Shown here in pieces: positions 1 to 6,510 of a stretch of 14,509 bases of DNA (position 1 is the first letter of the stretch; each line of letters opens with the position of its first letter). The stretch is from Bradyrhizobium sp. (lineage in GTDB: Bacteria > Pseudomonadota > Alphaproteobacteria > Rhizobiales > Xanthobacteraceae): contig JACDAG010000493.1 in the NCBI GenBank assembly GCA_013695565.1, forward strand, positions 1-14,509. Reading direction: 5' to 3'. Position numbers and translations under genes: made by a program. Under the pieces are notes generated by a model, which was not told the DNA's origin, did not search any database, and was given only the letters and a program-made list of their open reading frames with translations.

Positions 1-2
1 CG

Positions 3-230
3 CCACCGCCTCCTGTTGCGAAGCCGGCACCACCGCCGCCGCCGCCACCGCCTCCTGTTGCGAAGCCGGCATCGCCGCCGCCTCCGCCGCCACCACCTCC
101 TGTTGCGAAGCCGGCACCGCCGCCTCCGCCGCCCCCTCCTCCCGTTGCGAAGCCGGTTTCACCACCGCCTCCGCCGGCAGCAAAACCTTGCGTGCTTCCT
201 AATGGCCAGCCTTGCCCTCCGCCGGGGTAA
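3..230 (+). CDS. Proline-rich C-terminal tail of an unidentified protein (5' end outside window)
   Basis: The reading frame is open from the window edge to a TAA at 228-230. It encodes about 75 residues made almost only of proline tracts broken by four copies of a PPVAKPA-type block, the last one PPVAKPV. The tail ends in KPCVLPNGQPCPPPG. The repeats lie at about 9-29, 51-71, 96-116 and 138-158, spaced 42, 45 and 42 bases, so every step is a whole number of codons. Frame choice rests on this: only this frame gives a regular polyproline/VAKP repeat and a neat end with two cysteines, while the other two plus-strand frames give low-complexity Arg/His or Ala/Thr/Cys strings. Such tails occur as flexible linkers or wall/periplasm-spanning segments in secreted proteins. 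The function cannot be named because the folded part lies outside the window. Confidence 0.65.
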   Translation, partial: PPPPVAKPAPPPPPPPPPVAKPASPPPPPPPPPVAKPAPPPPPPPPPVAKPVSPPPPPAAKPCVLPNGQPCPPPG

Positions 231-439
231 CCTGAGGGCAGCGTTGGATCCGGCTTCGTGCTCGCAGAACTATCCGAGCGCGAGGATTGATCCGCTGTGC
301 AGCCGTTGAGGCTCGGATGTGGGTGGCGGCAAGATAGCATCCGATCGAGTTGTGCGCTTCGCTGACGGGTTCGTAGGCCCGTAAGTACACTAAGTTAAGT
401 ACACCTCGTCGTACTTGACGCTGCGCCCCACGCGGCTGA

Positions 440-575
440 TACGGTTAGGTCTTGTGCCCGGGCCAGGTTTGGTGGTGAGCGGACGGCGGTACAGCTGTCC
501 GATCTGCCGCATGAGCGTCTTGACATGCCGGCGGCCGATCTTGCTCCTCGGCCGCCAGCAGGCCCCTGAACTGTG
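440..575 (-). pseudogene. Remnant of an IS3-family transposase (OrfB)
   Basis: Read on the minus strand, about 546-573 encodes QFRGLLAAE, and about 458-542, in another frame, encodes KIGRRHVKTLM followed by LYRRPLTTKPGPG. Shortly after, the first frame resumes with PGHK and hits a stop. From family knowledge, IS3 OrfB proteins contain this segment just before the DDE catalytic domain: a GRRHV-TLM helix, then LYRRP..TKP.PGHK.YPYLLR. Here the segment is split by at least two frameshifts, lacks all catalytic residues and has lost both flanks, so it is a decayed fragment and not a working element. No inverted repeats or target duplications were recognised. Recognition is from motif memory, not from a database search. 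Confidence 0.6.
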
Positions 576-610
576 AATCGGCGCGCAACAAGACCCCGCT
601 GATGCGGAGA

Positions 611-657
611 CGCACCCGACACGATTCGAACGTGTGACCTTTGCCTTCGGATGGCAA
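611..657 (-). pseudogene. 3' half of a tRNA-Arg(CCG) gene, probable attachment-site remnant
   Basis: On the minus strand, bases 657-641 form an anticodon stem-loop: TTGCC, loop ATCCGAA, GGCAA. The anticodon is CCG. It is followed by a five-base variable region, a perfect T-arm (ACACG, loop TTCGAAT, CGTGT) and a 3' acceptor strand CGGGTGC plus discriminator G at 611. The next three bases are TCT instead of CCA. The sequence upstream of the anticodon stem (plus-strand 660-720) contains no D-arm and no matching 5' acceptor GCACCCG, so this is half a tRNA. Tyrosine-recombinase elements commonly carry exactly such a 3' half as their attachment site, and the transposase remnant just beyond it fits an island boundary. 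A. decayed tRNA gene cut by another rearrangement is the alternative. Confidence 0.7.
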
Positions 658-837
658 ACGCCGACCAACCCTGCAGATCACCGCCGACGGAACTTGAAGG
701 GTTGGGCCAACATTGGGGGAGCCACGGGATTCCATGAAAAGGTTAGAAGCGAAACCCCATTTTTCGGCCGTAGCTCAAACAGTGGTTTTGGCTTAAGAAG
801 TTCAAAAATGCTTTTTCTTTCAAGGGGAGTTGACTGA

Positions 838-851
838 CACTCTCTCCGCCA
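838..851 (+). other. tRNA-Ser 3'-terminus-like string
   Basis: CACTCTCTCCGCCA matches the acceptor 3' strand, discriminator and CCA of many bacterial serine tRNAs. No T-loop (TTCGA) precedes it, so it is not a tRNA gene. It may be a second short attachment core left by an integrative element, or a chance 12-14 base match. Its closeness to the tRNA-Arg half and the start of a different-looking gene block is the only support. Confidence 0.25.
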
Positions 852-963
852 GCCCGATGCTGCAGCTCTTTGATTCTCTCATCCATTTTTGCTGTTATGG
901 CCGTTGGTGATACCCATTTGGGACTCACCAGCGACGTGTCGTGCGGCCGACAATATTTTCTGG

Positions 964-999
964 CCTTGGGATTGCCCTTGGGATTGCCCTTGGGATTGC
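964..999 (+). repeat. Three perfect 12-bp tandem repeats in a 5' leader
   Basis: The unit CCTTGGGATTGC occurs three times without mismatch, ending 16 bases before the ATG at 1016 and directly before the AAGGA ribosome-binding site (1001-1005). Repeats of this kind can change copy number by slippage. A length change in multiples of 12 here would move the start gene's leader without touching its coding frame. Confidence 0.9.
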
Positions 1000-1015
1000 A
1001 AAGGAACAAAAATAA

Positions 1016-1546
1016 ATGCCGCAGGCAATCAGATCGGGCCTCCAACGACTGAGCTATGTGGCGATGTCGATCCTGCTGGTGTGGCACACCTTCGCAATGA
1101 TTATCGGCCCCGCGCCGGAAAGCGCAATCACCGGGGCCGCGCGCGCGCTGGCTCAGCCCTACCTGACGTTTTTCGGGCTGCAAAACCCATGGGAATTCTT
1201 CGCGCCCTTTGTCGGTCCCGGGTATCACTTCAGTTACGTGATCGAAGATACTGCCGGCGCAAAACATACGTTTACGCCGGCCGAACGATTGGACAATTTG
1301 CAACCGAATTCGATCTGGATGCGGGACCGTTATACCGCGATCATGACCATGCCCGACACCTATGGCGAGGCTGCCGGAGCGGCCCTGTGCCTGGAACACG
1401 CTTCGCTCAATCCGGCCAGTGTTACGTTGCTGGAGATGCAGCATAGCGAGTTCGGGCCCGATGACCTGCTGCAGGGCAAACGGCCAACCGACGCCGAGTT
1501 TCTCAAAGCAAAAACGCTGCGAACCGTCACGTGCCCGGGTCGTTAA
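1016..1546 (+). CDS. Small membrane-anchored protein with QxPWxFFAP motif (SdpA-like partner of HTTM protein, tentative)
   Basis: A 176-residue protein. ATG 1016 is chosen because AAGGA at 1001-1005 precedes it by 10 bases. The N-terminus has a single hydrophobic segment (about residues 13-31) after a basic start, so the rest probably faces the periplasm. Residues 56-64 read QNPWEFFAP, followed by an aromatic strand-like stretch (GYHFSYVIED). There are only two cysteines (125 and 173). I do not recognise a named family with certainty. Small one-TM proteins with a W-x-F-F-A-P or W-FF signature next to an HTTM gene are known in two settings, the SdpA proteins paired with SdpB and the DUF5819-type partners of actinobacterial HTTM proteins; relationship to either is inference. 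Its TAA ends one base before the next start, so the two genes are almost certainly co-translated. Confidence 0.75.
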   Translation: MPQAIRSGLQRLSYVAMSILLVWHTFAMIIGPAPESAITGAARALAQPYLTFFGLQNPWEFFAPFVGPGYHFSYVIEDTAGAKHTFTPAERLDNLQPNSIWMRDRYTAIMTMPDTYGEAAGAALCLEHASLNPASVTLLEMQHSEFGPDDLLQGKRPTDAEFLKAKTLRTVTCPGR

Positions 1547-1547
1547 C

Positions 1548-2840
1548 GTGACAACAAGCGCAGCATCGCGGAATGGGTTCCAGCGCTTGATCGATCGGAT
1601 CGGCGTTGTCTGGGAGGGGATCTGGTTTCAGGACAGTCCGACCACCCCGCTCGAAATTTCGCGCATCGGAATTGGTGTCGCGCTGTTGCAGCACTACATT
1701 CTCGCAACTCCTTATTTGCTTACATTTTGGGGCGACGACGGATGGATGCCGCGCACGGTGCTGGCGGAGGAGCATTCCGATCCATGGGCGCAATCGATCC
1801 TGTTTTACCTCGCCGCGCCCTGGCAGTTGTACGTCTTTCACGCATTGTTCCTGGCATGCTGCGTCGCTTTCACGTTGGGATGGCGCACCTCCTGGGTCAA
1901 ATGGGCGGTACTTGCCGGCCAGCTCTCCTACGACAATCGAAATCCCGACATGTATTATGGCGTGGATTCGATCCTGGCTTGCCTGCTGCTGATCCTGTGC
2001 TTTGCACCGATCGGACGCGCACTCAGCCTGGACCGGGTGCGACAGGTGCGCGCCGCGAAGCTGGCGGACCTTGGCGCGCATCCGCGGCGATTTACCAGCC
2101 GCTGGGCTTTTGCCTGTACGCGGTTGATGCAAATCCAGATGGCGGCCCTGTTCTTCTATAGCGCCGTCGGAAAAATTCGTGGCGAACAATGGTGGCACGG
2201 CGATGCCGCCTGGCGGGTGTTCTCCAGCGCCGACTATTACAGCGAATTCATGCTGCGCATTCTCGCGCCGAACTTCTGGCTGGTGAATATCGCAACCTAT
2301 GCCGTCATCCTGATCGAGCTGGCATTTCCGTTCATGGTCTGGCAGCGCCGCTCGCGACCATATCTGCTCGCCGGGGCGGTTTTCCTCCATCTGCAATTCG
2401 CCCTGCTGATGAACCTGTATTACTTTTCGTTCGTGATGGTCATGGGCCACATGAGCTTCGTGTTCCCACACTGGCTGCAAAGATGGGGCGCGATGTGGAA
2501 GTGGCGCATTGGGCCGATGGAAATGATCTATGACGGCCATTGCGGCTTCTGCAAGCGATCGATGGCCGGCTTCCTCGCCTTCGACGGGCTGCGGCAGATC
2601 CAGATACGCGATTTCCGGAGCAACCCGTCGGATGTCGTCAGCGATGAGCAGATGAAGAAGGCGCTCTATCTGGTGTTGCCTGACAAGCGCGCGCTGCCCG
2701 GATTCGAAGCCTACAGATACGTCGTGCTGCGTGTTCCCGGCCTTTGGTGGTTGATACCGTTTTTCTACATACCCGTCTTCAGCCGTCTGTTTGGACATCC
2801 GATCTATAACTGGATCGCTGCGAACCGAAGTCGGCTCTAG
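1548..2840 (+). CDS. HTTM-domain membrane protein fused to C-terminal DCC thiol-disulfide oxidoreductase domain
   Basis: A 430-residue protein. GTG 1548 is preferred: it lies one base after the upstream stop, and earlier in-frame starts would run inside the previous gene. Residues about 35-310 hold several hydrophobic helices with HTTM / vitamin-K-gamma-carboxylase-like signatures: NRNPDMYYGVDSIL (130-143), FFYSAVGKIRGEQWWHGDAAW (202-222) split around K209, and ELAFPF (257-262). Residues about 325-430 are a DCC (DUF393) domain: YDGHCGFC (328-335) gives a CxxC with the preceding aspartate, and the ending IYNWIAANRSRL is typical. HTTM proteins include SdpB, which matures a secreted peptide toxin; DCC domains are thioredoxin-like. 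Inference: the redox site is probably cytoplasmic or membrane-proximal and supports modification or disulfide handling of a substrate. The actual substrate is unknown. Confidence 0.85.
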   Translation: MTTSAASRNGFQRLIDRIGVVWEGIWFQDSPTTPLEISRIGIGVALLQHYILATPYLLTFWGDDGWMPRTVLAEEHSDPWAQSILFYLAAPWQLYVFHALFLACCVAFTLGWRTSWVKWAVLAGQLSYDNRNPDMYYGVDSILACLLLILCFAPIGRALSLDRVRQVRAAKLADLGAHPRRFTSRWAFACTRLMQIQMAALFFYSAVGKIRGEQWWHGDAAWRVFSSADYYSEFMLRILAPNFWLVNIATYAVILIELAFPFMVWQRRSRPYLLAGAVFLHLQFALLMNLYYFSFVMVMGHMSFVFPHWLQRWGAMWKWRIGPMEMIYDGHCGFCKRSMAGFLAFDGLRQIQIRDFRSNPSDVVSDEQMKKALYLVLPDKRALPGFEAYRYVVLRVPGLWWLIPFFYIPVFSRLFGHPIYNWIAANRSRL

Positions 2841-2870
2841 ATCCATTGCGACAACCAGGCGCGACCAAGC

Positions 2871-3923
2871 ATGATCCCTCCTCTCGTCGTTGATCGAGCG
2901 CTGCCACCTGAAATGAAGGCAAACGGCGTTGCCGACTGGCTGGATGAGATCTACCGGCGCAACCTTTTCAGCGGCGCCGTGCTGGTCGCCAAAGTCGGCA
3001 ATATCTGCTTCGAGGGCCAGTACGGTTACGCCGATTTGGCGGACTCAGCGCCGCTGACCAGGCATTCTTCTTTTTCGATAGCCTCGCTGTCGAAGCAATT
3101 TACCGCCACGGCCATGCTGATGCTGGCCCATGCCGGTCGATTGAAGCTCGATGACGCCATGGCGCGCTATCTGCCTGAGCTCAACGTCTATGGAGGCATC
3201 ACGATCAAGCAGATGCTTCACCATACTTCCGGATTGCCGGACTATATGGCTGTCGCGGACAAGCATTGGGATGGAACGCGCGTCATCACGGCGATCGATG
3301 TCGTTAAAATGCTGGAACAGTTTCGGCCACCGCCTGTGTTCCGGCCCGGCGATGAGTTCCAGTACAACAACACGGGGTATGCATTACTCGAGGTGATCCT
3401 GTCGCGTGCCACCGGATTGACCTATCCGGACTTCATGAAGCAGGAGGTCTTCGACAGGCTGGGTATGAATGACAGCGCCGCGTTCAATCTGGCATCCCGG
3501 GAATGCCCGTTGCGCAGCCGCGTATTCGGTTTCCGAAAATCGTTCTTCGGAAAGAAGGTCCTGTCCGACCTGAACTATCTGGACGGCGTCTATGGCGATG
3601 GCGGAATCTATTCCAGCACCAGCGACCTGGCCCGTTGGGACGCGGCACTGCGCTACGGCACGTTGCTGCCGGTTTCAGTTTACGACCGGGCCTACGTTTC
3701 CGGAAAGCTCAACAGCGGTGCGAATACCGGATACGGCTATGGCTGGGAAACCATATCGCCCAACGTCGTCGAACATTGGGGCAATTGGGAAGGCTTCACG
3801 GCTCACATCCGGCGGGACCTGAGGGGGCATCTGCTCCTGGTCGTGTTATCCAACTTCACGCCTTACCACGATGCGATCAGCAACGAGCTTTGGGACGCTT
3901 ATAGTGACGGGGCGTGGGCATGA
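2871..3923 (+). CDS. Beta-lactamase-fold serine hydrolase (class C / penicillin-binding-protein-like)
   Basis: A 350-residue protein of the beta-lactamase/transpeptidase-like superfamily. The SxxK nucleophile motif is SLSK at 72-75, the YxN motif is YNN at 165-167, and the third motif is HWG at 302-304 in place of KTG, as in esterase/peptidase-type members. HTSGLPDY (118-125) is another family hallmark. Length is normal for the domain alone. No signal peptide, lipobox or transmembrane helix is visible, so the protein appears cytoplasmic from this start, which is unusual since many relatives are exported. It begins 30 bases after the HTTM-DCC gene on the same strand with no terminator between, so it probably belongs to that operon. 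No strong ribosome-binding site precedes ATG 2871, suggesting coupled translation or a different start. Substrate (peptide, ester or amide) cannot be told from sequence. Confidence 0.88.
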   Translation: MIPPLVVDRALPPEMKANGVADWLDEIYRRNLFSGAVLVAKVGNICFEGQYGYADLADSAPLTRHSSFSIASLSKQFTATAMLMLAHAGRLKLDDAMARYLPELNVYGGITIKQMLHHTSGLPDYMAVADKHWDGTRVITAIDVVKMLEQFRPPPVFRPGDEFQYNNTGYALLEVILSRATGLTYPDFMKQEVFDRLGMNDSAAFNLASRECPLRSRVFGFRKSFFGKKVLSDLNYLDGVYGDGGIYSSTSDLARWDAALRYGTLLPVSVYDRAYVSGKLNSGANTGYGYGWETISPNVVEHWGNWEGFTAHIRRDLRGHLLLVVLSNFTPYHDAISNELWDAYSDGAWA

Positions 3924-3943
3924 TTGCCGCGGTCAAAATAGGC

Positions 3944-5332
3944 CTATGCCTTTGCGATCTTCCGCGGCGAAAGCATCAACAGCCCCGCTGCGACGAACGC
4001 CAGCACGGCCGCAAGCTGAAACGTCTGCTGGAAGGCTTCAAAGAAGCCGTGCTCTGTTTGCAGGATTTCGAACACCAGAAAGAAAACCGAGGCCGCGGTG
4101 ACGGTGCCCAGCGTCCGCGTCAGCAGTGCAAGGCTGCCGGCGACGCCGCGCTCCGCCAGTGGAAGTGCTGCGGTCACGATATCCGAATAGGCGAGCTGAA
4201 ATAGCCCGAGGCCGATACCCTGCACGATCAGTCCCGCGACCCGCAGGGCTGTCGGCGTTTGCTCCGTCCATGCACCCAGCAGCAGAAGGCCGGTGCCAAT
4301 GATGGCGGCGCCTGCAATGGCCAGCCGCTCCGCGGTGACGTGCCGTCCGATCAGGCGGCCGCCGATCGGCGCCGCCAGTGCCGCACCTGCCGCGCCGGCA
4401 GCCAGGATCGCGCCGGCCTCGGTCAGCGAATAGTAGGGCATGCGCGCCAGATAATAGGGCACCAGCAGCCAGACCGAAAAGGCCGCGAGATTGGTCAACA
4501 TGCTAACGAGATTGAGCAGCGCAAAGCCTGGCAGTTTGAAGACTCCCATCGCGATGATCGGACGCTCCGCGCGGGACTGGCGGACGGCAAAGCCCGCGAA
4601 CGCCATGACGGACAGCAGTCCGAGCCAGACGGCGGAGAACTCCCTGACGCGGTTGATCGCCATCAGCATCGTCACCAGGCCGAGTGCCAGCGCGATGCAG
4701 CTTGCAATGTCAAAGCGATCGCTTGTCAGGCGCGTCGGGGCTGCGGGCAGGCCGCGCAACAGCAGCAGTGCTGCGATCGCGATCGGGATGCGGAACCAGA
4801 ACACCGCCGGCCAATCCCAGGTCGCCACCAGCACGCCGCCGAGCAGCGGACCGAGCATCAGGCCGAGCGCCATCATCATGGTATAGATGCCGAGCGCCCG
4901 GCTGCGTCGCTCTTCGCCGTAGAGCGACGTCACCAGTGCCGCGCCGCAGCTCATCACCAGCGCCGCGCCGACCCCCTGCAGGCAGCGAAATACCAGCATC
5001 GCGCCATAGCTGGGCGCATAGCTGACCAGAAGCAACGCCACCGCGCTGCAGATCAGGCCCGCCCGGTAGACGACCGAGTGGCCGATGGTGTCGCCGATGC
5101 GCCCGAGCGCCAACAGCAGGCTGGCGTAGGTCAGCACGTAGCAGATCACCACCCACTGGATATCGCCGATCGTGAGCCCAAAACCCCGCGTGATGGCAGG
5201 GAAGGCAATATTGACTGAGGTATCGAGCTGTGCCGTCGCCGTGCCGAGCCCGATCATCGCGATCTGCCACGCCTTCGAGTGGAGCGGGCCGCCTGACGCG
5301 GGGGGACGATCGGGCTCGATTGCGGAAGGCAC
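3944..5332 (-). CDS. MFS drug exporter, DHA2 (EmrB/QacA-type) family
   Basis: A 462-residue polytopic protein. Residues 36-46 (LDTSVNIAFPA) match the first-helix motif D1 of the 14-helix drug:H+ antiporter family. Residues about 77-90 (GRIGDTIGHSVVYR) are MFS motif A, and ALGLMLGPLLGG is the antiporter motif C found in exporters, which argues for efflux and against uptake. The start used is GTG (5332-5330), only 6 bases downstream of the stop of the preceding MBL-fold gene on the same strand, so the two are probably one operon and translationally coupled. No EmrA-type membrane-fusion partner is nearby. The 3' end converges on the serine hydrolase gene with a 20-base gap. Export substrate unknown. 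Confidence 0.9.
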   Translation of the reverse strand: MPSAIEPDRPPASGGPLHSKAWQIAMIGLGTATAQLDTSVNIAFPAITRGFGLTIGDIQWVVICYVLTYASLLLALGRIGDTIGHSVVYRAGLICSAVALLLVSYAPSYGAMLVFRCLQGVGAALVMSCGAALVTSLYGEERRSRALGIYTMMMALGLMLGPLLGGVLVATWDWPAVFWFRIPIAIAALLLLRGLPAAPTRLTSDRFDIASCIALALGLVTMLMAINRVREFSAVWLGLLSVMAFAGFAVRQSRAERPIIAMGVFKLPGFALLNLVSMLTNLAAFSVWLLVPYYLARMPYYSLTEAGAILAAGAAGAALAAPIGGRLIGRHVTAERLAIAGAAIIGTGLLLLGAWTEQTPTALRVAGLIVQGIGLGLFQLAYSDIVTAALPLAERGVAGSLALLTRTLGTVTAASVFFLVFEILQTEHGFFEAFQQTFQLAAVLAFVAAGLLMLSPRKIAKA

Positions 5333-5338
5333 GTGGTG

Positions 5339-6361
5339 CTACGTCGGTGCGAAGGTGATCGCGCCGGCGGCATCGACATCGCGCGTCAGCCTGCCGAGCG
5401 AGGTAAGCATGTTCAGATGCGCAAGCGACTCGCCGAAGGCCTGGCGCGGATTGGCGTAGAGCACCCGCGGGAATATCTCCTGTGCGATCGCAAACGCATT
5501 CGTCTTGCCGGTAATGTAGGATGCGACGTCGTCGAGCCGCGCCTGATGATGCTCGCGCAGCTGCGCCAGCCGGGTATGCAGCCCGCGAAACGGCAAGCCA
5601 TGCGACGGCAGCACCAGCGTATCCGGCGACAGCGCCTCGAGCCGCGTCAGTGCGTCCAGATACTCCTTCATCGGATTGGCTTCCGGCTGTGCCGACGGCA
5701 CGATCACCGAGGGTGCCATATGCGACAGGATCTGATCGCCCGCGATCAGGATATTGTCACTCTCGCAATAGAACAGCGCATGTTCGGGTGAGTGCCCGCC
5801 TGCGGTGATCACCCGCCACTCACGCCGCCCCATCGTGATCGCATCGCCGTCGCGGATGCGGATGAACTCGCGCGGCGGCCGCAGGCCGAGATATTTCGAA
5901 CGGCGCTGCGCTTCCATGATCGCTGCGGCGTCATCGTCCGACGCGCCGTTTCGCTTTATGAAGACGGAAAACTGCTCGTCCGGCCCGTCCTCGCGCTCAT
6001 GCCACATCTTCCAGCCAATGAGCCATTCGGCCAACGGCAGCCGCACCGCGCATTTCGTCTCCTTCACCAGATATCCGGCGAGGCCGAAATGATCGAGATG
6101 GGCATGGGTGAAGGTAAGGTTCTGCAACGGCCGGGCGCGCAGCAGCCCCCGCCAGAGTTTGTCCCAGATTTCAAAACTGTCGTCGGTGTTCAAGCCGCAA
6201 TCGATCAGCGTCCATCCTGGGCCGTCGTCGAGCAGCCAGCAATTGACGTGATTGGGTATCGTCGGCATCGGCAGCCGCACCCAGAACATCCCGGGCAGGA
6301 GGTCCGTCAATTCGCCGTAGGCCGGCGGGCGCTGGACCGTGAATTTCAGATCATCGGACAT
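5339..6361 (-). CDS. Metallo-beta-lactamase-fold hydrolase
   Basis: A 340-residue protein of the MBL superfamily with a complete metal site: THAHLDH (85-91) supplies H86, H88, D90 and H91; H190 in GGHSPEH, D209 in AGDQ and H254 in PSHG complete the usual binuclear zinc ligands. The C-terminal ~80 residues, after the PSHG motif, look like the helical/winged-helix tail found in LACTB2-like members. There is no signal peptide, so it probably acts in the cytoplasm. Start ATG 6361 has GGGG 6 bases upstream. It is the first gene of a two-gene minus-strand unit with an exporter, and divergent from another MFS permease across 149 bases. Glyoxalase-II-like thioesterase, lactonase or nuclease activity are all possible for this fold; the pairing with an exporter hints at small-molecule detoxification, which is inference. 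Confidence 0.9.
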   Translation of the reverse strand: MSDDLKFTVQRPPAYGELTDLLPGMFWVRLPMPTIPNHVNCWLLDDGPGWTLIDCGLNTDDSFEIWDKLWRGLLRARPLQNLTFTHAHLDHFGLAGYLVKETKCAVRLPLAEWLIGWKMWHEREDGPDEQFSVFIKRNGASDDDAAAIMEAQRRSKYLGLRPPREFIRIRDGDAITMGRREWRVITAGGHSPEHALFYCESDNILIAGDQILSHMAPSVIVPSAQPEANPMKEYLDALTRLEALSPDTLVLPSHGLPFRGLHTRLAQLREHHQARLDDVASYITGKTNAFAIAQEIFPRVLYANPRQAFGESLAHLNMLTSLGRLTRDVDAAGAITFAPT

Positions 6362-6510
6362 TCGTTACCCCTGCCACGCAGCTTACGCGATTTCGGCAGC
6401 CCATCAACGCCGAAGGGATTTTCATGCCTCCTATGCAGGGTAAGGCAGCAAAATCTTCCGTCGAGACCTTGAGGGAAAGTCGTTTTTCCTAGAGAAGGGG
6501 GCAGCTTCGC
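6362..6510. promoter_or_regulatory. Divergent intergenic region between MBL-fold gene and MFS permease
   Basis: This 149-base space must hold promoters for both divergent transcription units. I see no convincing -35/-10 pair and no clear operator. An imperfect inverted repeat around 6473-6491 (AGGGAAA ... TTTTTCCT) lies just before the GAAGGGGG ribosome-binding site of the plus-strand gene. Confidence 0.4.

Larger units (their letters stand above)
231..1015. other. Gene-poor scar region of about 785 bp
   Basis: No reading frame here looks like a real gene on either strand. Four things can be seen: an IS3-family transposase remnant (about 440-575, minus), a tRNA-Arg 3'-half (611-657, minus), a tRNA-Ser 3'-end-like string (838-851, plus) and a 12-bp triple tandem repeat (964-999). 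A 9-bp direct repeat, TAAGTACAC, occurs at 382-390 and 396-404. The stretch from about 740 to 900 looks visibly more AT-rich than the flanking genes. Together this suggests an old integration/transposition site between the proline-rich gene and the HTTM block. Confidence 0.6.

Noticed and set aside
16..309. Arg/His-rich frame through the 5' repeats
   Set aside because: It is the shifted frame of the polyproline repeat and shows no natural protein character.
231..1015. CRISPR array or riboswitch in the gene-poor left region
   Set aside because: The only repeats are a 9-bp pair and a 12-bp triplet without spacers, and no conserved riboswitch core was recognised.
743..1444. Long minus-strand frame (233 codons) antisense to the 1016 gene
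   Set aside because: It runs opposite a gene with a good ribosome-binding site and membrane segment, contains the 12-bp tandem repeat, lacks a recognisable domain, and is explained by GC-rich shadow coding.
1527..2846. Minus-strand frame of 439 codons opposite the HTTM-DCC gene
   Set aside because: His/Arg/Gln-rich shadow without motifs; the plus strand carries clear HTTM and DCC signatures.
4259..5218. Plus-strand frame of 319 codons opposite the DHA2 exporter
   Set aside because: Gln/Arg/Ala-rich low-complexity shadow of the transporter gene on the other strand.
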